Below are positions 14,819 to 28,100 of a stretch of DNA of 64,000 bases, piece after piece. Made by a program: the position numbers and the translations under genes. A model generated the notes under the pieces. It was not told the DNA's origin and did no database searches. It saw only the letters and a program-made list of their open reading frames with translations. Source of the stretch: Grammothele lineata (taxonomy: Eukaryota; Basidiomycota; Agaricomycetes; Polyporales; Polyporaceae); assembly GCA_002150815.3 (NCBI GenBank), contig NDFF03000055.1, positions 124,001 to 188,000 of the forward strand. Direction: 5' to 3'. Position 1 is the first letter of the stretch. Every line of letters begins with the position of its first letter.

Positions 14819-16405
14819 CTATGCTGAGTACTCTAGCTTGGCTGTTAAGAGTGAATTAGAACGCCATTCAATGAACCGTCACAGGGATCACTTACTCTCA
14901 TGCTTCTTCGCCTCACCGACTTTCCGAGCCGCCTTGGTGAGATCCTCTTGGATGATATATTCACTGAAACACCAGTCAGGACGTTTACATGTTGACAGAA
15001 GTTCGGCCTTACCGGTCATCGCGGATCGCAAACATGCCTGCCTCCGTCACGACGTTCCGTAGGTCGGCACCGTTGAAGCCATCCGAGAGCTTGACAATCG
15101 CCTCGTAGTCAATATCACCGTGCTTGTTGACGGGTTGGGAGTGGATCTTCAGAATCTCGAGGCGGGCCTGCTCGTTCGGGAGTGGGATCTCAATCTTCCT
15201 GTCAAGACGACCAGGACGAAGGAGCGCGGGGTCAAGGGTATCAGGTCGGTTGGTTGCCATGATCAGCTTTGTCCGCCCTAGCGAATCGAAGCCGTCCATC
15301 TGGTTGAGGAGCTACGTGCACTGGCGTTAGTACATGTGGGACAGAAATGGAAAGGATGAAGGCGTACCTCCATGAGTGTCCGCTGGATTTCACGATCCGC
15401 ACTCGTACCCTCGGAGAACCGGCGACCACCGATAGCGTCGATCTCGTCCATGAAAATGACGCAAGGTTCGTGTTCTCGCGCATACCCGAACATCTCGCGC
15501 ACCACACGTGCGGACTCTCCAATGTACTTGTCGACGATCGCACTGGACACGACCTTGAGGAAGTTGGTGTTCAGTGTCGCAGCAACTGCACGTGCGAGGA
15601 GGGTCTTGCCCGTTCCTGGAGGGCCATAGAGGAGGACACCTTTCGGTGGCTTGATGCCAACCCGAAGGAAAAGTTCAGGGTTGAGGAGAGGAAGCTCAAT
15701 AACCTACAAAGTGCAACGGGTTCAGGTCGAGAGACACTGGTAAAGACACTACGGCATACGCACCTCGCGGAGTTCCCGAACCTGCTCGCCAAGACCACCG
15801 ATACCGGCAAAGCTCGCACCTCCGGGGTCTTCCAAGCTCATCTTGTACACCATTGGATCGACTTCGCGGGGGAGAATACGCATGATTGTGAGGGTAGTCA
15901 TGTCGAGAGAGACGCGAGTGCCCATCTTGAGCTTTGCCACCGGAAGAGTCGGCCTATACGAGACAACATAACGTGGCCCTGAGGATGCTTTGACGATAAC
16001 TGGAACCTGACGTGAGCACAGCGTCGCGACAAATAGGAAGATGAAGACGTACATCGTTCGTCGTCTAATTGCTTCATGACTTCGCCAATGATCTGACCAA
16101 CCGACTGTACGGCTTTGATGTCATCCTCGGTCTTCTCGAAGTCCTTCTCTAAATCCTTGAGCGAGAAACGCACTGGGAAAATTAGAGACTCAGCACACCG
16201 GCTCTAGGTTACCAATAGTGAATGCGCACAGTTCTTGAGATTTTGACTACTAGTCTCATGCTGGCGCATTTTCTATAATAACAGGCGTGAATGGGGTAAC
16301 ATCACAAGACAAGGCGTTTGTGCGCACCTCTCTGTATCCCTTTAGTGCATCTTGTCGCCGTTGGTCCATCGTGTGCGCAGAGGACGATGCTTGTGTTGAG
16401 TTCAT
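14819..16405 (-). CDS. RPT4: 26S proteasome regulatory ATPase subunit Rpt4
   Basis: One of six AAA ATPases of the 19S base that unfold substrates for the 20S core. Visible in order: an N-terminal coiled coil ([22 protein letters not shown]), the OB region ([11 protein letters not shown]), Walker [17 protein letters not shown], Walker [15 protein letters not shown], the ISS/pore region, and the [47 protein letters not shown] is specific to Rpt4/PSMC6. The start at 16405 gives [17 protein letters not shown]; an in-frame ATG at 16459 would add 18 residues. A donor GTGCGC after NLKN and an acceptor before RFSLKDLEK restore the frame near the N-terminus. At the C-terminus a stop read directly after KKHESK is probably intronic: GTAAGT..TTAACAG joins KKHE to TKLEYSA and a TAG at 14819-14821, matching the SKLDY end of human PSMC6. 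Confidence 0.93.
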
Positions 16406-16593
16406 TGTGCTCCACGAAGGCTGATAGGGAGGATGTGGGAGGTTACTGGAGGTGGGCACTCGCAGACGCAGTGTAATGCGACGCGCGTCCGAGTCGGACG
16501 CGCAACCGACGCGTAAGCTCGCTGCTCATCTCGCGACGCGTCGTGATCTGTAACACCTGCTGATCATATTGCCTTGTTTGAAACTTTGGAGGT

Positions 16594-16694
16594 GGCCTGA
16601 TGGTCTAGTAGTATGATTCCTTCTTAGGGTTCGCTCATTCGAAGGGCAATGTCCGATTTGGAGGAGGTCCTGGGTTCGACTCCCAGTTAGGCCC
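16594..16694 (+). tRNA. tRNA-Pro (AGG) with a 29-nt intron
   Basis: The acceptor arm GGCCTGA (16594-16600) pairs with TTAGGCC (16687-16693). The T arm is CTGGG/CCCAG around TTCGACT, and the anticodon stem CCTTC pairs with GGAGG with one G-U. The anticodon loop reads TTAGGG-intron-T with anticodon AGG at 16626-16628. The intron (16630-16658) sits at the canonical position 37/38. CCA is not encoded, as usual in eukaryotes. The D-arm sequence TGGTCTAGTAGTATGA matches the tRNA-Pro consensus apart from one substitution. Confidence 0.93.
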
Positions 16695-16695
16695 C

Positions 16696-16701
16696 TTTTT
16701 T
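16696..16701 (+). terminator. RNA polymerase III T-run terminator
   Basis: Six T residues begin two bases after the tRNA-Pro discriminator base. Confidence 0.8.
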
Positions 16702-16951
16702 CTCATTTTCCTCCATCAGTAGAGCGTTCGGAGATGTCGTAGAAATATTTTCCCTATTTTGTCTGATTTACTTTCTAACATTTATGACGACGGGAAGTTA
16801 CAATGGCTCGAATCGTGGGGAAATCTCTGTTGCAGGTTGCTGTCATCTGTTCGGTTCCCCGCGATGTCACGCCCACTGATCGGCGCATTAAGACGCTTCG
16901 TCGCATAAAGAGCGATCGTGTAGACACAATGTATTTAGATACACAGCAGGA

Positions 16952-19793
16952 TCACCAGTAGTCCGGTGCCCGGTAGTCAACAACCTCAACCTTGCCCCTC
17001 TTCTTTCTCTCCGCCTCCCACCGCTCGACCCACTTCGTCATCTTGCCCCGCGACGCTTCACTCCCGACATTGACCGTCGCGATCATCCGTCCCCAATCGA
17101 ACGACAGTGCGAAACAGGTGAGCTCGAAGAACGAGCTGTGCTCCGAGTACGGTACGCCGTACACCTGCAGTGCGGCGGACGAGTTGCGCATCGGCTGCAT
17201 GTTTGCCTGCGTGAACGTGCGGCTCTGCGAGCGTGATATCACGGTCGCGATCGCTGGGAGCGTGTCCGCGCCCTTTGGTGCGGTGAAGCTGCGAGTACCA
17301 CAAAATGAGAACTCCGCCGGATGTTATGAGAAAGGCGTGAGACGTACGTCCATCCTGTTGGCCGGAAACCGATAGCCTTCTTGTAGTATCCATCCCAGCG
17401 CTCCATGTACGACTTGAGTCTGTCGGTAGCAATGACGGCAAGAGGAACGACGTGCACTCCGGCGGCCTTGGGGTCCGTCGTGAGCATGGCGTGCAACTCG
17501 GGGTCAGACTCGCAGCGCAGGATCGCGGCCTTTCGCGAGTCGCAGTAGACCTTCGTATCGAGTGCCTTTGCAATGGCTGAGGGAGAATGAGATAGACACG
17601 CAAGAGCAGCGACAGAATTTGTCTCACCTTTGACAATGCGCTCCTTCCCGATCGAGTACGTACTGTATGGAGCTGTCAATACATTCGCATACGTGTCCAA
17701 AAACGCGACGCACCCGACCACGACTAATATCCTTTCGGACGACGTGATTGCCTTCTCTTTCCCTTTATCGGGCTTCTCCACACGGGTAAACCACCCAACC
17801 ATCGTGCTGCGCTTTGTCTGTTGGGGCTCCTGTTCATCCGGTGTACCGCATCCGACGAGGCGTTTGGCCAACTCCGCGCATGCAGAAATAACCTGTGGTT
17901 GTGGCGGGAAGCAGTACTGCATGCACACATTAAGTGTTCACTCGCAAACACGCTCGTTGAGGACTTACTTTCGGGTCGAGATACGTCGTGTCGAGGTAGA
18001 CATGGTCGATACGCTTTCCCTTGACAGAAGGATGAAGAACGTGCTGGGGACAAGCCCGGAAGTCGCCGCAGTGTAGGTATCTGAACACCTTGGCTGAGCC
18101 GACATACTGGGACTTGTAAGCGCTATCCCCGGCGTTGACAGTCTGCTTTCCTTCGAACAGGAACAGACAAGAGCCCGGACCTGACTTATATGTCAGGCAT
18201 GTAGTATCCACCCATTGCGTTGTACGCACAGTGGTTGGCCTCAATCAGAGTCACCTGGACGCCTCCGGTATTGGGGATCGTGGTGGCGACATCCATCGGT
18301 AGTGGGTGCACCCACTTCGGATCCACACCCAGCATGTGCTTAATGAGATTGGCGGTGCCTTCTGAGCAGTAAATGGGCCCATTGTCCCACTTCGCCGACA
18401 GATTCGTGTAGTGGTCGGAATGCGCGTGCCTGCAGCAGATATTAACTCCAGACTACGTTCACTAGGTAATCCACCTACGTGAGGAAGTACGCCGTGACGT
18501 TCGGTATCGTGCCGTATCGGAACGCATCGACCGCGATGGGCATGCCCTGCATGACCTTGTAGAACGGAGCCTTGCGCCGTCCACCGTTGGCCTTGGTCGG
18601 CCGGAAGTTCCTATCCTCGACAGCAGAAGCTTCCTTCCAAGCGTCGTTCTCTTTGTGGGAGGTCATGAGTTTTGAGAACACGCTGTTCCCAGGTTCCTGC
18701 TTAACATCGACCTCAGGGGAGTCGGAAGACGCAGGGGAGGAGAGTAGAGGTATGGGTAGCGACGATAACGGGACAAGGGGCTTCTTGCTCGAGGATGAGG
18801 CCGGTGTCGAAGGTGGCTTGACCTCTGGAAGAGCATTGAGACACTGGTCCACATGATTGTGGACCTCCTATAGCGAATGTTGGACAGCGAATACAACTAC
18901 AAATCAAAGGGGCGTACCATGGAGCTCATTCCCTCTAGCTGTCTCTCACATATGGGACAGGTCTCTACCGGCTGTTCCTGTTTCACGCCACTGGCATCGT
19001 CGTCCAACGTGAGATCGATGTCAACCGACTGTTCGTCGATGGCGTCCTCCGCCGTAGGTTCGTCCTCAATCAAGTTCATCTCGTCGTCGCCCATGTCCCA
19101 ATCTCCTTCCCCAAGGAGAGCTTCCGACGTCCCTGCATCGTCCAACCCTTCCACGAATGCAGGAGGAAGACCGTTTTGGAGAACATCATGGGAACATTCC
19201 GCGGGGACAGGTGGCATAGATGAGAAAGAATCGACGCTCGGCTTTTGCTCATCTTGCGTTAGGAGCATAGACGGACAGCCGAAAGAAGAGGGCTCCCTCC
19301 CGTTGCCAGATATTGTAGATGACGACGGCACCAGTAGTTCAGAAGGCAGTCCAAACACACTCTCACACGATTCTTGCTCGCTCTTAACGTTGGGGCCTTC
19401 AGTGGTACAGTTAGAATGAAGTCCCGGAGTGAAAGAGGGAATAGACGCACTGAGGTCCCTAAGAACTGGGCTCTCGGATCGACCTTCATTTCCACTGGAT
19501 AGTTGAAGCTCATTCTCCAGAGGGATCTCGGCTTTAGGTTGCAGGGGCTTCGGCGCCGGACGAACTGAGGACACTTCCACGATGTCGTCGTCGTCGGACG
19601 AATCAATGACAATAACGTCGTCCGTAGATTCGTGTTTGACTCTGGACACACTACGAGCTGAAGGAGCCGTCTTCGTCTTCGCTTTCTTGAGCTCCCGGTG
19701 CGTTGAGTCATTGGAGACCTTCCCCTTGCCAAAGAAATCTAGCAATGTTGAGGGCTGAGACGCTGTCTCCTTGCGCTTCTTTGGGTTGGCCAT
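16952..19793 (-). CDS. PSO2: DNA interstrand crosslink repair nuclease, Pso2/Snm1 (metallo-beta-lactamase/beta-CASP)
   Basis: A nuclear 5' exonuclease for interstrand crosslink repair. The first residues are a basic signal (MANPKKRK) followed by STLLDFFGK, which resembles a PCNA-interacting box. A long acidic, Ser-rich region follows with IDSSDDDD, then a small zinc finger split by an intron (CPICERQL with the later HVDQC, UBZ4 type). The nuclease domain starts at [17 protein letters not shown] and carries the metal motif TAYFLTHAHSDHY, then [29 protein letters not shown] and [12 protein letters not shown]. The beta-CASP half contains RFPNG-type segments ([19 protein letters not shown]) and [18 protein letters not shown]; the protein ends at RAPDYW. 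At least nine exons are needed. Family assignment is secure. Gene symbol is by orthology to yeast. Confidence 0.92.
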
Positions 19794-20301
19794 GTATTGA
19801 TCAAGCCGGCAGCACCGAAAAGTAAGATAATGCAGTTTAGCAGATTAAGACGTCGCGGAGGATTAAAGTACAAGCATGTTGGATGGGATGATACGCGACG
19901 TGGGGTAGTGGTGACTGGAGAACAAGACCGAGGGGTCCACAGTTTCCTGATCTGACACGGCCTCACATGACCGCGATGCTGACTATAAAACTTCACACCA
20001 AGGCATTATATTTCGATGGCGTGCACCCGCTGTGCCAAGTGAGGAACACAAGCACTATAGGGACAACGCAAGCAGAGCATCAAGCGCAGAGTGTCAAGAA
20101 GACTACTCGCCTCCCCGACGTCTCCAAAAACCGAGCCTCGTCGTTGCTTCACCAGCATTGCTCGCAGGCGAATCCGATATTGATACAACCATGCATGCGA
20201 AGATTTTTGGGTGCGTACTAGTGGCATACAGACAGGCGCATAGGCATGCGTGGGTAGGTGGTGAGCGTAGACATAGCAGCGATACGATACAGACCCAACG
20301 T
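19794..20301. other. Intergenic region, PSO2 promoter side
   Basis: About 500 nt between the PSO2 start and the RPS4 stop, both minus. It should contain the PSO2 promoter and the RPS4 3' UTR. No distinct motif is called. Confidence 0.5.
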
Positions 20302-21444
20302 CTATTGCTCGGCAGCACGCTGTCTCCTCCGGACGTCACGCTCCTCAGCAATAGTGAGCTTGATACCCTTGCCCTTCGGCAGGGATACCCAGGCCTTGGT
20401 GCCCTCCCCGATGACGAAGATGTTGGAAATGCTGGTGTCGATATCAGTCAGAATGCTCAGACCGACAACATGCGTCACTCACCGGGTAGCAAAAGTGCGT
20501 TCAAGGGAGTCCTTGACGTGAACGATGTCGAAGCCACCAACGTGCTTCTCACGGTGCGTGATCACACCGCAACGACCCCTGTTACGGCCACCGGTGATGA
20601 ACGCGAGGTTGCCAGTGTCGAACTTGACAAAGTCGGTGATCTTGCCCTGCTCAAGGTCGAAGCGAACGGTGTCGTTGACCTTGATGAGGGGATCGGGGTA
20701 ACGAATGGTGCGGCCGTCGTGGGTGACGATGTGGGGGACGCCCTTGCTGCCAATGGCGACCTTGCGGACCTTGAGGAGCTTGTAGGAAGCCTCCTCAGGC
20801 GTGATGCGGTGGATGGTGAAACGGCCCTTGACGTCGTAAAGGAGACGGAAGTGCTCGCCAGACTTCTCGATCGAGATGACATCTATGGCCCGAGATTCAG
20901 ACTTTGCAATGAAAGTATACAAAAACACTGCACTCACCCATGAAGCCCGCGGGGAAGGTAGGGTCGGTCCTGACCTTGGCGTCGACCTTGATCAGGCGCT
21001 GCATGACAATCGACAGAACCTCCTTGCCGGTCAAAGCATACTTGAGGCGATTGCGGAGGAAGATGGTGAGGGGGAGGGATTCACGGAGCTTGTGGGGACC
21101 GGGGGAAGGGCGGGGGGCCTACGAACGTCCATCCTTGCATTTAGGTACAGTTTGCGCATGAAAATGAGGGGAAACGCACGTAGGTGCCGCTGAGCTTGTC
21201 CAGCATCCATGAGGACGGCGCAGCGAGACGCTTCAAGTGCTTTTTGGGTCCACGGGCCTAGAGGGAGGAGATGAGCTGTTGCACGGAAGACGGGGAGGTA
21301 GCCAGGGTCGTCCGTCGAGACGTCGGTGTGAGCTTCATCCAGAAACCAAGAGCAACATCCACCCCTCTACCGTGCCAAATGCAACCATCCCTCCTCGCCA
21401 TCTTCAAGGACGACCCTGACCACCAACAGCAGCATACTCACCAT
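20302..21444 (-). CDS. RPS4: 40S ribosomal protein S4 (eS4)
   Basis: A structural protein of the small ribosomal subunit. The first coding exon is only the ATG at 21444-21442, followed at once by GTGAGT. Splicing to the CTCCCTCTAG acceptor gives [20 protein letters not shown], the universal eS4 N-terminus. Later exons give [19 protein letters not shown], the S4/KOW region ([36 protein letters not shown]), [13 protein letters not shown] and the final [18 protein letters not shown] ending in AEQ at 20302. Four to five introns fit. Tight conservation makes the call safe. Confidence 0.95.
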
Positions 21445-21672
21445 GATGAATGTCTTGCGGTCTTGACGTTGGCGGCGGCGACGGCCTCGATTGCTGGTGC
21501 AGGCGTTCCAAAACTCGGATAGCGTTCAGCTCGCCGGGCACAGCCGAAGCGCCATCAATCGGAGTGTGAAACGGGCGCTAGAGTACAGGCGTCTATGTGC
21601 GCGACTTGTCGTCACCGGCTCCGGTATTAGCTCTATTGATTCGGACTATCCACCACCTCACTCTCCTTGCAC

Positions 21673-24600
21673 ATGGCACGGCGCAAGAGACAGTTCCTCG
21701 ACGACGAAGACTCCGACTCTTCCCCTGTATCCGACGTTGACGAGCCCCAATTTGATGATAACGACCCCGACGCACGCGCAGAACGCGAACTCTTCGAGAA
21801 CCCCTACCAGCGGAAGCGTAGGCGCAAGAACGGGAAAGAGGACGCGATATATGGCGTCTTTGGTAGTGATGACGACGAAGAAGATCCCAGAGTGGAGAGG
21901 CGGCGAGCGAAAACTCGGGCGAAGGCACCTGCGTTCGTTTCGTCAAGTACGAAGGTGACCCTGGACGAGGACGTCACCATGGAGGACAACAATGAATCGT
22001 CGGAGCATGACGAGGAGGTCAATGGCACAGCGTCGGATGCCTCCGACTCGGAACCTTCCAAACCGCCGTCCCCCAGAGTCCGAGAGGAGGAGGAGGAAGA
22101 GGAGGAGGAACGGCCGCGGTTCGGTGGTCTTGGACTCGGGGCGGGCAAAGGTGGCATCGGCTCTTCCAAGGCGGGCATTGGCTCAGCGTCCACCTCTTCA
22201 TTTGGAAGGGGCGGTATCGGAAGCTCGTCCGCGTCCATAGCCTCTGCCTTCACGAAAGCCGGCAGCAGTAGCTCCGCCACCGCTGGTTTCACCAAGGGTG
22301 GCATCGGATCGTCGCGTCTTGCGGAACCAGCACCTCCTGCACCCTCCACATCCGCTTCACCCTCTCCCGGCCCCGTCTCTGCGGAAGACTTCCCGACTGC
22401 ATTCGGTGCAGCTCGCCCACAACGCTCCTTCCTCCGCAATGAGGACAGCAATTCCAGCACACCGCGCTCCACAACGCCTCTCAACGCGGCCGAGCGCGCG
22501 CATTTCAGCAAGATCTCGGGCACCTTCGGCGCGCGGGTGCTCGAAAAGATGGGCTGGCAGGCTGGCTTGGGGTTGGGCACGACGGGCGAGGGTATCGTGA
22601 CCCCGGTGGAGAGCAAGCTGCGTCCGAAAGGTATGGGTCTCGCATTTAAGGGCTTTAGAGAGAAGACCGAGCAGTCCAAGGCCGAGGCACGCCGGCGCGG
22701 CGAGGTCGTCAGCGACGACGAGGAAGAGTCGAAGGTGGCAGCGCGTAAAGCCCGGAAGGCCGCGAAGGCGCAGGAGACCCGCACGGAGGCGTGGAAGAAG
22801 CCCAAGAAGACCAAGACTCGCGTCGAGCACAAGACTTACGAGGAGATCATTGCGGAGGCGGGGCCAGAAACCACCCAAGCTGGCGTTGGGCCCATTATCG
22901 ATGCTACAGGAGCTACGGTGCGTCTCGCGTCGCTTGCATTGTGTGCGATGGGACTCAACCCTTTGATGCAGTTGCGGGAGGTTTCCTCGTTAGCAGATGT
23001 TTCTATAGCGTCGTGGACGCCTAGCACCGACCCTATGCGGCTTCCGGAGATTCGACATAATCTGCGGCTCATCACAGAGTCATGTCGGACCGACCTCGAT
23101 GGGTTGGCAAAGGAGGCCCGCGCTCTCGAGGAAAGGAAGAAGTGGATACGCGCAGAGGACGCGAGGTTACGCAAGCAGGTGGACGATGAGGCCGAACGTG
23201 AGTTATCCGTACCTTCTTCAGAGTAAGAGTGTGAGACTAAGACGTATCCAGTCATCGCCCGCATGCAGCAAATGCACGTCGTCGTGGAAGAGATCAGCAC
23301 TCAAGCGCGGGAAGCTGCATCAACATATGAGGCTTCTCTCGAACCTTTCTCTCCCGGATTCGACAAGCTTCTCGGTCAACATGCCAGGGAGTTCGACAGG
23401 TATCGCTTGGACGAAGTCGTTGTAGCGGCTATTGCCCCTGTGGTATGTCTTTCGTGTTCAATTGCAACTCTAGTGATGTTTCTGACCCTCATCTGACAGC
23501 TTCGGAGGATGCTCACACAATGGCAGCCCTTGGAAGACCCTACCGCTTTCACGCCGAACTTCCGTGCTTGGCGACGCGCACTAAAGATGGCAGCACCGAC
23601 TGAGAAGCCGCAGAACCAAGTTCAGGTCTATGGCAGCAGTACTGTCGTCTCTGCCGTTGTAGTCGAGTACGTAGTCCATTGCTGTTGTTCCTTCCTGTCA
23701 GGTTCTGATAGGTTCGATTGCAGAGAGAAGCCTATGACGCCGTACGAGAGCCTCCTCTGGAATACGTGGCTGCCTCGTGTACGATCTGCGTTAAATAACG
23801 ACTGGTCGCCAGAGGATCCCCAGTCCGCCGTACGACTTTACGAAGCATGGTCATCGTTCCTTCCTCCCTTCGTCCGGGACAACTTCTTCGACCAACTTGT
23901 GCTTCCGAAGGTTCATAAGGCCGTTAGTGACTGGAACCCACGCAAGAGCAAGGTCCCGTTGCAAAGCATTGTTTTCCCATGGTTACCGCACGTCGGGCTG
24001 CGGTTGGAGGACGTTCTCGGAGACGCTCGGCGCAAAATCAAGAGCGTACTCCGCGCCTGGTCAACCTCCGATACGATTCCAGAGGATTTGGGGGTTTGGA
24101 GAGACGTGAGTCACATTCTGACTCGAGCCAACGATGTGCCGCCTATCAATATATGGTTATACTAACATCATGTGCCAGGTTTTCGACGTCGGCGATTGGG
24201 ATACGATGCTGCTCAAATATGTCGTGCCCAAGCTCGGATCACGGCTTCGGGAGGACTTCCGTGTCAACCCGCGCCAACAAGACATGCAGCCTCTGGAAGA
24301 CGTGCTCGCCTGGGAGAAGCTGCTCCGTTCGTCGATCCTGTCGCAGATCATCGAAAAGGAATTCTTCCCGAAATGGCTCGACGTGCTGTACATCTGGCTC
24401 ATTCAGCCAAGCGCAAGCTTCGAGGAAGTTTCCCGATGGTACTCGTTCTGGAAGGGGTCGTTCTCGGAGGCGCTGCAAGCGACACCGGGCGTCTCGCACG
24501 GGTTCACGCGCGGCCTGCAGCTGATGAACAAGGCGTTGGAGCTCGGACCCAACGCCCCAACGCAGCTCCCCCGGCCCGATCACAGCACGCCGCTGGCGAC

Positions 24601-24889
24601 CGTTACGCCCGGGGCCAAGCCGAAGGCAAAGCCCGTACCGGTACGGGTGCAGGAGATTACGTTTCGGTCGATTGTGGAGGAGTACGCCTCGTCGCACAAC
24701 CTGCTCTTCGTCCCAACAGGCAAAGCACACGAGAAGTCGCGGATGCCGCTGTATCGGGTATCGCCCAGCGCGGACGGGAAGGGAGGTGTACTGGTGTACA
24801 TTCAAGACGACGCTGTGTGGGCGGCGTCGGACGGCGGGGATTACCGCGCGATCACGCTAGAGGACATGGTGCTAAGGGCGACGAAGTAG
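21673..24889 (+). CDS. Tuftelin-interacting protein 11 / Ntr1-like G-patch splicing factor
   Basis: A spliceosome-disassembly cofactor: G-patch proteins of this family (TFIP11, yeast Ntr1/Spp382) activate the helicase Prp43 on intron-lariat complexes. The N-terminus (MARRKRQFLDDEDSDSS) is acidic, with the family's GVFGSDDDEED motif. A low-complexity stretch with repeated GGIGSS units follows (about residues 150-215). The G-patch is FGARVLEKMGWQAGLGLGT with KGMGLAFKGF. After it come a coiled coil and the GCFC domain, with YESLLWNTWLPRVRSAL, SKVPLQSIVFPWLPHVGLRL, VFDVGDWDTMLLKYVVPKL, WYSFWKGSFSEAL and the terminal ITFRSIVEEYASSHNLLFVP. Exon 1 runs to about 23200; later introns are short. The ATG at 21673 was chosen as the first ATG in frame. 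Confidence 0.9.
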
Positions 24890-25180
24890 GAGGCCCGCGA
24901 TGGGTGGCTATAGTACTGTACCCCGAGATCGCTTTGGAGGACTGTCGTTTGTAGCAGTAGATCGGAGTAGGAACCGCGAAAGAGCCGGATAAAGCGAGGA
25001 GGAAACAAAAGGCGATGCCGGGCGGCCGCTGAGTAATGGAGATTCAAGCGGCGCCGGAACGCAGGCCTGGCACGGAAAAGGACGTGCGGCAATAGAGCAC
25101 GGCTGCACCGTTGACCACATCTTGCCCCACTCTTTCGATAGCCTACTCGCAGGGGATCGATGGCTTGCTGCATGCACTAA

Positions 25181-28100
25181 ATGGACTCTACCCAACCCCA
25201 AGCAGCGACTAGTAGCAGCAGTCTCATTCCCGCGCACACCGACGAGCCATCTCAGCCAGGATCCTCCGAGCCCAAGGTTCTGCGCACGAGCGCACGAGTC
25301 CAGGCAGCGAAGCAGAAGGAGAAACACAACCAGCGTACTCACACCGACTCGCCTACCCCCGCCAAGTCCTCATCCACCAAGCGCACGCGCGACAACAAAG
25401 GCAAGGGGCGAGAAGTAGCTGACGAAGCCCGAGCAGCCAAGCGGTGAGTACGGAAGTACATATGCTTACCTCCGGGGCTCATGCTTCTCGCTGCAGCACT
25501 CGCCGTTCGACCCTCCCCACCACCGCACCCCTCACCATCAACGAGCCCCCCAAGGACGCCAAAGGAAAGAAGCGCGCCGCCCCAGAAGACAACTCCGAAG
25601 ACGAGGAGACCGCCGCCACATCCTCTGCTACCAAGAAGCTCCGGCGTGCCACTAGTGCTTACTCGCTCAGACCCAGGACAGACCAGCAGGCAGGATCGGA
25701 CATGACCAGGAAGACCAGGTATGTGGTCGCAGCATATAACGCCTCCGTATGGTTCACTTATCGCCTCCTCTTTTCCTACCATAGAACATCTTCAGGAAAG
25801 GGCAAGGTAGCTGCAAAGAGCAAAGCGATGATGTCTGCAACGAGCTCGTCCCGTGCAGGCGACGAGGACGTGGACATGGTCGATGCGGAATGTGCTCGTG
25901 ATGAGAGTAGCCCTCAAGGAGAGGGGCACGACGAGGAAGATCACCACGACGACCTCCTCGACGAGGGTGGCGGTGGAGACGAGGATGATGAAGACGACGA
26001 AGCCGACCGTGACCTCGCCGCAACACTCGGCGCTCTCGGTAACGAGCCGTCTGCTATGTCCATCTTCGGCGACTATCGACAACTCGGATCCTATATGATG
26101 GGCATCTCTGGGAGGCTGAAGACGATGTTGACCAACATCAAGCCGACCGCAGACCCCACCACTCGTCTCGTGACCCTCCAGGAGCTCAGCGAGCTGTTGA
26201 GCATCAGCACGGAGGACACTTTGGCCGGTTCATTCCAAGTTGAAGCTTTCATTCGTGAGCTCGTCAGAATCCTCGGTGGTACTGGGAATGACGAGGATGA
26301 GGGAGACGATGAAGATTCTGCTGAGCAGGATGAGGATGCTGCATTGGCGGCGGCACTTGCCATGAGTACGGATGGCGGCAGTGCATATCAAGGAGATGAG
26401 AACCTTGAAGCGCAGGTTCTTGCCTGCAGGTGTCTCGCGAACTTGATGGAAGCCCTCCCCGGCGTGGCGCACACTGTTGTGTACCACGGCGCGATCCCCG
26501 TCCTCTGCAGCAAACTCATTGAGATCTCTTACATCGATTTGGCTGAACAGACCTTGAGTGTATGTTCTTCGCGTTCTCCTTTCCCCTGCATCTCTTATGC
26601 TCATTTGTACTTTAGACCTTGGAGAAGATATCTGAAGAGTTCCCTAGTTCTATCGTCCGTGAAAACGGCCTTGCGGCCCTTCTGAACTACCTCGACTTTT
26701 TCTCTATCGCCGTTCAGAGAACCGCTCTTCAAGCCGCCTCCAACTGCTGTCGGAACGTCTCCATAGAGCATTTCCCCATGATTCGTGGCGTCTGGCCTAT
26801 CATTCGCAACTGTCTCGGGTACTCGGACCAGCGACTGGTCGAGTACGCCTGCCTTTGCGTCATCCGCATCGTCGACTCCTACTACCGCTCCTCCCCCGAC
26901 AACCTCGAACAGCTCGTCGACGCTGATCTCATTCATGCAATCAACATGCTCCTTCTTCCTGCAGGCGGTTCACCCCTCATCGCTCCGAGTACCTTCACTT
27001 TGCTCCTTCGGGCGCTCGCAACTTCTGCACGCATCAGCCCCAACATCACGCTCGTCTTGCTCGAGGCGGGTATCGTCGACACGTTGTACCAGATCCTGAC
27101 TGGTGTGCTGCCGCCCCAGTCGGATGGGGTCGACGAACAGGGTGACGCTGCGGGCGGCCAGGGCCTGGGTGGTGGTCTGGCAGACATGACGGTCATGGAG
27201 AATCTCGCGCACCGTCCGAAGGACCAAGTCGAGGAGGCTCTGAGCCTTGTTTCGGAGCTGATGCCGCCCTTGCCAAAGGGTACGTCGATTCTTGATGGTA
27301 CTTTCTGTCTGTATGCTCATACCGTTTTACAGACGGCGTTTTCGACCACAAGGCGTACACTGAGAAGGCGCTCAACAAGATGACGAAGGCAAAGGCGAAA
27401 GCGGACCGGGCTGCCGCGCGTCAAGCCGCTGCTCAGGCGGCGGCGTCAACTTCGGCGACCGGCGCGTCAGAATCTGCAACTGTCCCCGCAACTGAGGAGG
27501 CCCCAGGACCGTCGACATCCGACGCGGTAATGTCCGACATTCACTCAGTCCAGGAGGCAGAGGAGGCGCTGCCACAGCTCCAGAAGGAGTCGCCGGCGTT
27601 GGACCGCACAGACCTTCTGCGTTCTAAGCCCGAAGTCGTTGGGCGGTACCTCCATCTGATGGTCCCCATCCTTGTGGACGTCTATGCGGCTAGTGTGATC
27701 ACTCCTGTGCGCATCAAGACGCTCAATGGCTTGCTCAAAGCGGTCAGCTTCTTGGATGGCGAGGAGCTTAAGCGTGTGTTTACGGTGCGTCAATGGTTGA
27801 TGGAGTCGAAAGTATACATGGTGTTGACTTTGTCCTCAGTTCGTGCCGGTCGCGAGTTTCGCATCGTCTATTCTGTCGTCAAGAGACCACCCGACGCTAG
27901 TGATCGGAGCTCTGCAGCTCGTGGAGTTGCTGCTTGCGAAGGTCCCCGCCGAGTACAAGCCCGTCTTCCGTCGCGAGGGCGTCTTCCACGAAATCGAAGC
28001 GCTGGCTGCGCGCACCATTACCTCGCTGAGGTCCAAGGACAAAGACAAGAACGCAGACAAGGACATCTCAGAAGCCCCTTCACCCGCCGACACAGGCGTC

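Noticed and set aside
21804..22832. 342-codon minus frame
   Set aside because: Antisense shadow of the G-patch splicing factor.
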